A model generated the notes under the pieces. It was not told the origin of the DNA, did no database searches, and worked only from the letters and a program-made list of their open reading frames with translations. From contig JAITWP010000195.1 of assembly GCA_031285365.1 (NCBI GenBank), positions 1 through 6,572 of the forward strand: a DNA stretch of 6,572 bases, written 5' to 3'. Positions 1 through 5,768 of the stretch are shown here, in pieces. The position numbers and the translations under genes were made by a program. Position 1 is the first letter of the stretch; the number at the start of each line of letters is the position of its first letter. This stretch comes from Azoarcus sp. (GTDB lineage: Bacteria; Pseudomonadota; Gammaproteobacteria; Burkholderiales; Rhodocyclaceae).

Positions 1-117
1 GCCAACCCCTTCACGGCCATGTCAGTGCCGACGAAGCTGGGTACCCGAAAACTGCTGACCGACGCGCCTTCCCTGATGGTGGCGTGCGGGTTGGCCCTGC
101 GGAGATTTGACGAATGA
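1..117 (+). CDS. pilM: PilM C-terminal end (partial), type IV pilus assembly ATPase-like protein
   Basis: An open frame enters from the left edge and ends at TGA 115-117, giving the last 38 residues of a protein. The tail reads ...SVPTKLGTRKLLTDAPSLMV followed by ACGLALRRFDE, which matches the typical end of PilM (a DAPSLM-ACGLA-R-FD pattern). PilM is a cytoplasmic, actin/FtsA-like, nucleotide-binding protein that binds the short N-terminal tail of PilN at the inner face of the inner membrane. The nucleotide-binding parts lie outside the window. The stop codon overlaps the pilN start by 4 nt (ATGA), as expected for translationally coupled genes of one operon. The identity rests on this short tail plus the pilN-pilO-pilP-pilQ context. 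Confidence 0.9.
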   Translation, partial: ANPFTAMSVPTKLGTRKLLTDAPSLMVACGLALRRFDE

Positions 118-707
118 TCCGGATCAATCTCCTTCCCCATCGGGAAGAAAAACGCAAGGAGCGGCGCAGCCAGTTCTACGTGACCGCCGGACTGATGTTT
201 GCGTTCGGAGCCGCCGTCTGGTTGTCGGTGCATGTGTTCAACGCCAGGGACATCGACCAGCAGGATGCACGGAATGGGTACTTCAAGAGCGAGATCGCTG
301 CGCTTGATCGTGAAATCGAGGAGATCAAGGATTTGCGCGGTCAGATAGATCGTCTGCTGGCTCGCAAGCAGGTGATCGAGACCTTGCAGAGTAACCGGGC
401 CGAAACCGTGCACCTGTTCAATGAACTGGCGGCGCGGCTGCCAAGCGGGGTGTTCATCACAACGATGTCGCAGTCCGGCAACAAGATCACCCTGAAGGGC
501 TATGCGCAATCCAACGCCCGCGTTTCCAGCCTGATGAGCAGCCTGAACGATTCACCGGTTCTGGAGGGCTCGGAAGTGGTCAAGAGCGTGGCGGAAACGC
601 TCAGCAACCGGCGTGTATATAACTTCGAGATCAACGTCTATATCGAGAAGTCAACCACGCCCAACGATGAGACAGCGGCCCCTGCCGCAACGACACAAAA
701 GGGCTAG
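114..707 (+). CDS. pilN: PilN, type IV pilus inner-membrane alignment protein
   Basis: This 197-residue protein opens with MIRINLLPHREEKRKER. The INLLP motif (residues 4-8) is the conserved PilM-binding peptide of PilN. A cluster of charged residues (9-18) precedes one membrane segment at about 21-42, giving a cytoplasmic N-terminus and a periplasmic body. Residues 57-95 are heptad-like and charged, consistent with a coiled coil. Residues about 100-178 form the PilN ferredoxin-like domain, including the LPSGVFIT and ITLKGYAQS stretches. The tail (180-197) is Thr/Ala-rich and probably disordered. Known role: it heterodimerises with PilO and links PilM to PilP/PilQ. The ATG at 114 overlaps the pilM stop, and GGAG at 101-104 is a plausible ribosome site. 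Length is normal for the family. Confidence 0.96.
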   Translation: MIRINLLPHREEKRKERRSQFYVTAGLMFAFGAAVWLSVHVFNARDIDQQDARNGYFKSEIAALDREIEEIKDLRGQIDRLLARKQVIETLQSNRAETVHLFNELAARLPSGVFITTMSQSGNKITLKGYAQSNARVSSLMSSLNDSPVLEGSEVVKSVAETLSNRRVYNFEINVYIEKSTTPNDETAAPAATTQKG

Positions 708-712
708 GAAAA

Positions 713-1381
713 ATGAAAGGCATCGACTTTCAACGTCTGCAGGACGATTTCCGGGGTTTGAACTTCAATGATCCCGGTGTCTGGCCGCAAGCGCCAAGGA
801 TTGCCGCTTTCGTGCTGATCCTGGCCGCAGTGGTCACGGGGGGCTGGCTGTTCGACTGGTCTGACCAGTGGAGCGAACTGGAGCGAAAACAGCAGGAAGA
901 GTTGCAGTTGCGCGAGAGTTGGGTGACCAAGAAGCGTCAGGCCGTCAATCTCGACGAATACAAGCGCCAGCTCGAAGAGATCAACCGCCAGTTCGACACC
1001 CTCGTCCGACAGTTGCCGGGCAAGGCCGAAATGGATTCCCTGCTCTCGGACATCAACCAGGCTGGGATCGGGCGTGGCTTGCAGTTCGACCTGTTTCAGC
1101 CCAACAAGGATGACATTCGTGAGTTTTATGCGGCGGTTCCGGTCACGATCAGTGTGACAGGCAGCTACAACGATCTGGGGGAATTCGCCAGCGACGTTGC
1201 CAAGATGCCGCGCATCGTCACGATCAAGAACATGGTGCTTACGGCGGCTCAAGGTGGTAGCAGGGGCAGGGAAAAAACCGTGGCCTACGATGGCCGTCTG
1301 AAGCTGGACGCAACGGCGGAAACCTATCGCTACCTCGATGAAGAAGAAGTGAAATCGAAACAGCAGCGAGGAGGCAAATAA
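713..1381 (+). CDS. pilO: PilO, type IV pilus inner-membrane alignment protein
   Basis: This 222-residue protein has a cytoplasmic N-terminal tail of about 28 residues and one membrane segment at about 29-47. A charged coiled-coil stretch follows at about 50-98, then the PilO periplasmic ferredoxin-like domain. The segment LPGKAEMDSLLSDINQAGIG (101-120) is a hallmark of PilO, followed by the VPVTISVTGSY strand (142-152) and a helix that includes DLGEFASDVAKMP. Known role: it pairs with PilN and binds PilP, setting up the periplasmic frame that couples the motor platform to the secretin. It starts 5 nt after pilN, with AGGAA (706-710) upstream. Its TAA stop overlaps the pilP ATG by one base. 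The C-terminal residues 205-222 are charged and low in complexity. Confidence 0.96.
   Translation: MKGIDFQRLQDDFRGLNFNDPGVWPQAPRIAAFVLILAAVVTGGWLFDWSDQWSELERKQQEELQLRESWVTKKRQAVNLDEYKRQLEEINRQFDTLVRQLPGKAEMDSLLSDINQAGIGRGLQFDLFQPNKDDIREFYAAVPVTISVTGSYNDLGEFASDVAKMPRIVTIKNMVLTAAQGGSRGREKTVAYDGRLKLDATAETYRYLDEEEVKSKQQRGGK
1368..1374 (+). promoter_or_regulatory. Ribosome binding site of pilP
   Basis: GAGGAGG lies inside the last codons of pilO, 6 nt before the pilP ATG. It is a near-consensus Shine-Dalgarno sequence. It fixes the pilP start and allows strong initiation in addition to coupling through the TAATG overlap. Confidence 0.8.
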
Positions 1382-1923
1382 TGAACACGCATAAGGGCGC
1401 GCTCGCTGTAATGGTGGTGGGGTGTGGCTTTCTGCTGGCGGGTTGCGCGAACGACCAGGAAGACATCCAGAAATGGATGCGCGAGCAGGCTGTCGGTATG
1501 CGAGGTGCGGTCAAACCTCTGCCGGAGATCAAGATTTTTCCAGTCGTCGACTTTGACGCTGTGAATGACCTGGAGCCCTTCAACTTGGCTCGCATCGAAC
1601 CGGCCAAGCCGGAGAAGCGACGCGTGGATGATCCGCGACTCGATCCCGACCGGCAGCGTGAGCCACTGGAATCCTATCCGCTGGAATCCTTGAAGATGGT
1701 CGGCGTACTCGGGAAGGGCAAGTCGGTCCACGCACTCATCCAGGCCGACAAGGCGCTCTATCAAGTGCGTGTCGGTAATTTCATGGGACGCAATTACGGG
1801 AAAGTCGTCGCTATCAGCCAGGATTCGCTGGAACTTCAGGAGTTGGTCGAAGACTTGAATGAAGGCTGGATCGAAAAAATTACCACAGTGCAGTTGCAAG
1901 AAAGGCAGGAGGCAGGACAATGA
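1381..1923 (+). CDS. pilP: PilP, type IV pilus periplasmic lipoprotein
   Basis: This 180-residue protein has a lipoprotein signal peptide: K5, a hydrophobic stretch at 6-20, and the lipobox LAGC with the lipidated Cys at 22. The residue after Cys is Ala, so there is no Asp inner-membrane retention signal at that position. Residues 23-98 are polar, proline- and charge-rich, and probably an extended linker. The PilP beta-domain covers about 99-175, opening with YPLESLKMVGVL and including YQVRVGNFMGRNYGKVV. That domain is known to contact the N0 domain of PilQ, while the N-terminal linker binds PilN/PilO. A strong ribosome site, GAGGAGG (1368-1374), lies 6 nt before the ATG at 1381. It overlaps pilO by one base and pilQ by 4 nt. 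Confidence 0.96.
   Translation: MNTHKGALAVMVVGCGFLLAGCANDQEDIQKWMREQAVGMRGAVKPLPEIKIFPVVDFDAVNDLEPFNLARIEPAKPEKRRVDDPRLDPDRQREPLESYPLESLKMVGVLGKGKSVHALIQADKALYQVRVGNFMGRNYGKVVAISQDSLELQELVEDLNEGWIEKITTVQLQERQEAGQ
1907..1912 (+). promoter_or_regulatory. Ribosome binding site of pilQ
   Basis: A consensus AGGAGG is embedded in the pilP 3' end, 7 nt before the pilQ ATG at 1920. It supports that start, which leads directly into a good signal peptide. Confidence 0.8.
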
Positions 1924-4043
1924 AACCAAAAACATGCGTGGCATTATTGATGGTGATAGTGGCAGGGGCATCTCTGCTCGGATCTCGAGCCCAGGCACAG
2001 GTTCCGGCCCAGGCACAGGAGTCGGCAATTACTGCTGTCAACAGCATCAGGTCACTCAACGTGGCGGATGATGGCGGCACGCTCTATGTGCGCCTGACCA
2101 CGAAAACGCCCCTGAAGGTGACACCGGCCAGCTTTACCGTGGCAACCCCACCTCGAATCGCGTTCGATTTTCCGGAAATGGGCAACGATGTTGGTCAGAA
2201 TATGCATAACATCGAGCGTGGCGATTTGCGCAGCATCAATATCGTTCAGGTCGGCGACCGCACCCGCGTTGTGCTCAACATGTCAAGACTCCTGGCCTAC
2301 GACACTCGCGTCAACGGCAACACGTTGACCATTGCCTTGTCACATGGAAGTAATGCGGCAACCGCGCCGAGACCGGCCAGCGTTCCCACTGTCGCCAGGG
2401 CGGACACACCTGTACGTGCTGTGCCGTTGGGACATGGCATCAAGGACATCAACTTCCGCCGAGGCGAGCGGGGCGAGGGCAGGGTGATCGTTCAACTCTC
2501 CAGCGCCGACGTCAGCGTCGATGTACGCCAGCAGGGCGGCAAACTGATGGTGACTTTCCCCAGGACGGCTTTGCCGGAGAACCTCCGCCGTCGCTCGGAC
2601 GTCGTCGATTTCGGTACGCCAGTGACCCAACTGCTTGCTGAACAGCAGGGCGACAACGTTCGCCTGACCGTGACGCCTACCGGGTTGTGGGAACACAACG
2701 CCTACCAGAGTCACGACCAGTTCGTGCTGGAAGTGAAGCGCGTCGTTGAAGATCCCGACCGGCTCGTACAAAGGGGCGGTGGACGCGTCAAGTACGCGGG
2801 CGACAAACTCTCGCTCAATTTCCAGAACGTCGACGTGCGCTCGGTATTGCAGGTCATTGCAGATTTCACCGACTTCAACATCGTCACTTCCGACTCCGTG
2901 CAGGGCAACCTCACGCTGCGGCTGAAGGACGTTCCCTGGGATCAGGCGCTGGACATCATCCTTCAGGCCAAGGGTCTGGACATGCGCAAGAACGGCAACG
3001 TGATCTGGATCGCTCCCAGCGATGAGCTCGCGGCGCGCGAAAAGATGATCAACGAGGCGCGCGCGCAGATCGAAGAACTGGAACCGCTGCAAACCGAGAA
3101 TTTCCAGATCAACTACCACCGTGCCATGGAAATTTTCGATTTCCTCAAGAAAAAGGATCAGACCGTGCTGTCCAAGCGCGGCAGCGTGGTAGTCGATGAG
3201 CGCAGCAACAAACTTTTCGTGACCGATGTTGGTTCTCGTCTCGCCGATCTGCGCCGGCTTATCACCGAGATCGACATTGCGCCGAAGCAGGTGCTGATCG
3301 AGGCCCGTATCGTCGAAGCCAGCAAGAGTTTTTCACGTGACCTAGGCGTGAAGCTGGGTATCGGCAGCAGTGGGATGGCAAGCCTGGGCGGTGGCGCGAA
3401 AATTGGTTTTGGCAAAGCCTACTTTGGTAGCGTGCCACCAGACGTTACTGGCAATCAAAGCGGCAACGGCGGTTTTTCGAATGGGTTCGGGTCACTTGGC
3501 CTGACGATCGTCAACAGTGGCCTCACGCGGTTCCTGAATATCGAGTTGCAGGCGCAGGAAACGGACGGCAAGGCGCGCACCATCTCAAGCCCGCGCATAC
3601 TGACTGCCAACAACGTCGAGGCTTTGATCGAACAGGGAGACGAGATTCCCTACCAGGAGGCGTCGAGCTCCGGAGCGACGAGCATCTCATTCAAAAAAGC
3701 GGTACTTGCACTCAAGGTCAAACCGCAAATCACACCGGATGGGCGCTTGCAGCTTGCTATCCAGGTGAACAAGGACAGTGTGAAAAAACTGGATGGCTCT
3801 GCCGTGCCGGGGATTTCGACCAAAAACGTCAAGAGCGATGTGCTGATCGACAACGGCGGAACCGTGGTGATCGGCGGCATCTACTCTGACGAAGAGCTCA
3901 ATGATGTGCTCAAGGTACCACTGCTCGGCAACATCCCCGGTATCGGTCACCTCTTCCGTTCGACCGAAAAGAAAAAGAACGAAACGGAACTGCTGATTTT
4001 CGTGACCCCACGCATCGTCGATGAGGCATTGACGCTACGCTAA
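1920..4043 (+). CDS. pilQ: PilQ, type IV pilus outer-membrane secretin
   Basis: This 707-residue outer-membrane pore lets the pilus fibre exit. A Sec signal peptide occupies residues 1-26, with a likely cut after SRAQA; a second AQA lies 6 residues later. Two AMIN domains, which bind peptidoglycan in this family, lie at about 41-140 and 174-273. The secretin N0/STN domain is at about 298-365 (NFQNVDVRSVLQVIADFTDF) and the N1 domain at about 393-460. The secretin core runs from about 460 to 700: VLIEARIVEA (458-467), a Gly/Ser-rich stretch at 479-528 where the pore gate usually lies, ISSPRILTANN (555-565), and the secretin signature VPLLGNIPGIGHLF (666-679) followed by ELLIFVTPRIV. Length and domain order are normal for PilQ. 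Neisseria-type octapeptide repeats are absent. It overlaps pilP by 4 nt (ATGA) and is followed by a terminator. Confidence 0.98.
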   Translation: MKPKTCVALLMVIVAGASLLGSRAQAQVPAQAQESAITAVNSIRSLNVADDGGTLYVRLTTKTPLKVTPASFTVATPPRIAFDFPEMGNDVGQNMHNIERGDLRSINIVQVGDRTRVVLNMSRLLAYDTRVNGNTLTIALSHGSNAATAPRPASVPTVARADTPVRAVPLGHGIKDINFRRGERGEGRVIVQLSSADVSVDVRQQGGKLMVTFPRTALPENLRRRSDVVDFGTPVTQLLAEQQGDNVRLTVTPTGLWEHNAYQSHDQFVLEVKRVVEDPDRLVQRGGGRVKYAGDKLSLNFQNVDVRSVLQVIADFTDFNIVTSDSVQGNLTLRLKDVPWDQALDIILQAKGLDMRKNGNVIWIAPSDELAAREKMINEARAQIEELEPLQTENFQINYHRAMEIFDFLKKKDQTVLSKRGSVVVDERSNKLFVTDVGSRLADLRRLITEIDIAPKQVLIEARIVEASKSFSRDLGVKLGIGSSGMASLGGGAKIGFGKAYFGSVPPDVTGNQSGNGGFSNGFGSLGLTIVNSGLTRFLNIELQAQETDGKARTISSPRILTANNVEALIEQGDEIPYQEASSSGATSISFKKAVLALKVKPQITPDGRLQLAIQVNKDSVKKLDGSAVPGISTKNVKSDVLIDNGGTVVIGGIYSDEELNDVLKVPLLGNIPGIGHLFRSTEKKKNETELLIFVTPRIVDEALTLR
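1989..2019 (+). repeat. 13-nt direct repeat at the pilQ signal-peptide junction
   Basis: GCCCAGGCACAGG occurs at 1989-2001 and again, identically, at 2007-2019. The period is 18 nt, which equals six codons, so the repeat is in frame and encodes AQAQVP-AQAQES. It duplicates the probable signal peptidase site (AQA). Gain or loss of one unit would keep the reading frame. Confidence 0.8.
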
Positions 4044-4060
4044 AACAAGACGCCTCCTCC

Positions 4061-4069
4061 TGCTATGAT
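4061..4069 (+). promoter_or_regulatory. Possible extended -10 promoter element for aroK-aroB
   Basis: TGCTATGAT fits the extended -10 pattern TGnTATAAT with one mismatch. No good -35 box lies at the right distance (TAAAAC at 4041-4046 is a poor match), which extended -10 promoters can tolerate. Transcription would begin near 4076, inside the left arm of the terminator hairpin and about 55 nt before the aroK GTG. This is inferred from the motif only. The alternatives are a promoter inside pilQ or read-through from the pilus operon. Confidence 0.3.
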
Positions 4070-4073
4070 GTCA

Positions 4074-4104
4074 GGCGGTGTTCCTGCGGGACACCGCCTT
4101 TTTT
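4074..4104 (+). terminator. Intrinsic terminator after pilQ
   Basis: GGCGGTGT (4074-4081) pairs perfectly with ACACCGCC (4091-4098). The stem continues inward through one T-G and two C-G pairs to a 3-nt loop (4085-4087), giving an 11-bp stem. Six T's follow at 4099-4104. It lies 30 nt after the pilQ stop and is the expected end of the pilM-pilQ transcript. It ends only 26 nt before the aroK GTG. Confidence 0.88.
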
Positions 4105-4130
4105 CATCTTCGCGGCAAGGCACGATACAA

Positions 4131-4670
4131 GTGACCCGTTTGATCCTGGTCGGCATGATGGGTGCCGGTAAAACGACAGTGGGGCGCGAACTGGCCAAAC
4201 GCCTGAATCTGCGTTTTGCCGATTGCGACCACGAACTCATTGCGCGAACCGGCGTATCGGTTCCGATCATCTTTGAAATCGAGGGCGAAGCCGGTTTTCG
4301 GCGGCGCGAATCACGGCTGCTTACCGAACTGCTCGCCGAGTCGGACATCATCATCGCTACCGGCGGCGGTATTGTGCTCGACCCCGCCAATCGCACCCTG
4401 CTGTCGGAGCGCGGAACCGTGATCTATCTCAACGTGCCGCCATACGTCCTTTGGGAACGCACCCGGCGCGACCGCAATCGCCCGTTGCTCCAGGTCGAGA
4501 ATCCGCGCGAACGCATCGAAGATCTGTACCGCCAGCGCGATCCTCTATATCGGGCAGTGGCCGACATCATCATTGACGGCGAGCGCGGTTCCGGCGCGTC
4601 GATGGCGAACCGGATCGAAAAGGAACTGGTCGAATACGCCATGAATGGGAGAGCCTTATGCGCACCTTGA
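4131..4670 (+). CDS. aroK: Shikimate kinase
   Basis: AroK phosphorylates shikimate with ATP to give shikimate 3-phosphate in the cytoplasmic pathway to chorismate. Read from GTG 4131, it is 179 residues, normal for the family. The P-loop GMMGAGKTT is at 8-16. The DCD motif (31-33) holds the Mg-linked and shikimate-binding aspartates, and R57 in the GFRRRE segment is the substrate arginine. The Walker-B-like ATGGG is at 76-80, the LID arginine R117 lies in RDRNRPLL, and R136 in RQRDPLY is the third shikimate-binding arginine. An ATG at 4065 would add 22 residues. That extension has no Shine-Dalgarno and contains the whole terminator, so I reject it. AAGG (4117-4120) is a modest ribosome site 10 nt before the GTG. 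The gene overlaps aroB by 13 nt. Confidence 0.95.
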   Translation: MTRLILVGMMGAGKTTVGRELAKRLNLRFADCDHELIARTGVSVPIIFEIEGEAGFRRRESRLLTELLAESDIIIATGGGIVLDPANRTLLSERGTVIYLNVPPYVLWERTRRDRNRPLLQVENPRERIEDLYRQRDPLYRAVADIIIDGERGSGASMANRIEKELVEYAMNGRALCAP

Positions 4671-5740
4671 ATGTCGATCTGGGCGTGCGCAGTTATCCCA
4701 TTCACATCGGAGACGGCCTGATCGATCGTGCGGAACTCATCGTGCCTTTTCTTCGCACACGCAAGGCCGTGATCGTGACCAATGAAGTGGTCGGGCCACT
4801 CTACTTTGAGCGCCTGCGCGCGGGACTTGTCCGTGCTGACGTGGAAATCGTCCCCATCATCCTGCCCGATGGCGAGGCGCACAAGGAGTGGCAGACGCTC
4901 AACACGATTTTTGATGCACTGCTGCGTGAGCATTGCGAACGATCCACCACCCTCATTGCACTCGGTGGCGGTGTCGTGGGAGACATGGGGGGGTTCGCTG
5001 CGGCGTGCTACCAGCGGGGTATGCCTTTCATCCAGATCCCGACCACACTGCTGGCACAAGTGGATTCCTCGGTGGGCGGCAAAACTGCGATCAACCACCC
5101 GCAGGGCAAGAACATGATCGGCGCCTTCCACCAGCCGCGTCTTGTACTGGCCGACACCGCGACGCTCGATACATTGCCTGAGCGGGAATTCTCGGCGGGG
5201 CTGGCTGAAGTCATCAAGTACGGCCTGATCCGCGATGCCGCGTTTTTCGACTGGCTGGAACAGAACATTGACGCCCTGTGTGCGCTCGAACCGCAAGCGC
5301 TCGCTTGGGCCATCGAGCGTTCCTGCCGTAACAAGGCGGAAGTCGTTGCCGCCGACGAAACCGAACAGGGCGAACGTGCCTTGCTCAACCTCGGGCATAC
5401 CTTTGGCCACGCCATCGAGACCGGCCTCGGTTATGGCCAATGGCTGCACGGCGAAGCCGTGGCCGCAGGCACGATGATGGCGGCGGAACTCTCCTGCCGC
5501 CTTGGGTGGATCGACTCCCTCGCTGTGGCGCGCATCGAGCGCCTGTTCGAGCGTGCCGGACTGCCTACGTATGGCCCGGCCCTGGGTGCGCCGTGTTACC
5601 TGGAATTGATGGCTCACGACAAAAAAGTCGAAGCGGGCAAACTGCGTTTCGTGCTGCTGCGGTGCATCGGGCAGGCCGTGGTGACGGGGGATGTCGACAT
5701 GAGCGATGTGGGCGCGGCGATTGAAGCGCGTTGCCGGTGA
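4658..5740 (+). CDS. aroB: 3-dehydroquinate synthase
   Basis: AroB converts DAHP (3-deoxy-D-arabino-heptulosonate 7-phosphate) to 3-dehydroquinate using NAD and a divalent metal. It is the second step of the shikimate pathway and acts in the cytoplasm. The protein is 360 residues, the usual bacterial length. The NAD-binding glycine-rich loop GGGVVGDMGGF is at 103-113. PTTLLAQVDSSVGGKTAIN (128-146) and the substrate-contact stretch GKNMIGAFHQP (150-160) follow. The metal ligands are E184 (GLAEVIKYG), H247 (NLGHTFGHAIE) and H264 (WLHGEAVAAG). DKK (321-323) and KLRFVLL (328-334) are conserved near the C-terminus. GGGAG (4647-4651) sits 6 nt before the ATG, inside the aroK 3' end. The aroK-aroB overlap indicates coupled translation. 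Confidence 0.98.
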   Translation: MRTLNVDLGVRSYPIHIGDGLIDRAELIVPFLRTRKAVIVTNEVVGPLYFERLRAGLVRADVEIVPIILPDGEAHKEWQTLNTIFDALLREHCERSTTLIALGGGVVGDMGGFAAACYQRGMPFIQIPTTLLAQVDSSVGGKTAINHPQGKNMIGAFHQPRLVLADTATLDTLPEREFSAGLAEVIKYGLIRDAAFFDWLEQNIDALCALEPQALAWAIERSCRNKAEVVAADETEQGERALLNLGHTFGHAIETGLGYGQWLHGEAVAAGTMMAAELSCRLGWIDSLAVARIERLFERAGLPTYGPALGAPCYLELMAHDKKVEAGKLRFVLLRCIGQAVVTGDVDMSDVGAAIEARCR

Positions 5741-5756
5741 TGGATGCTGTTGACAT

Positions 5757-5762
5757 AGGAGG
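5757..5762 (+). promoter_or_regulatory. Ribosome binding site of the gene after aroB
   Basis: A consensus AGGAGG lies 6 nt before ATG 5769 and only 3 nt before the in-frame TTG 5766. The spacing selects the ATG as start. It is the strongest reason to believe that the following frame is translated. Confidence 0.8.
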
Positions 5763-5768
5763 CGGTTG

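Noticed and set aside
704..1252. Minus-strand open frame of 182 codons opposite pilO
   Set aside because: It is a shadow of pilO, with no recognisable domain.
1330..2028. Minus-strand open frame of 232 codons opposite pilO/pilP/pilQ
   Set aside because: It is antisense to pilP, which has an intact lipobox and PilP domain. No family features were seen in the antisense product, so it is a shadow.
4424..5617. Long open frame (397 codons) on the minus strand opposite aroK/aroB
   Set aside because: It lies wholly antisense to two clearly functional genes with intact motifs. Its translation is rich in Arg, His and Gln with no recognisable domain, as expected for the shadow of a GC-rich gene.
5750..5755. 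TTGACA, a perfect -35 hexamer, just before the unknown gene
   Set aside because: At the correct spacing the sequence is GCTTCG (5773-5778), which is not a -10 box, and it would lie inside the coding region. A promoter for this gene is not supported here.
5766..5768. TTG as an alternative start one codon before ATG 5769
   Set aside because: It is only 3 nt from the AGGAGG core, while the ATG has normal 6-nt spacing and is the stronger start codon.
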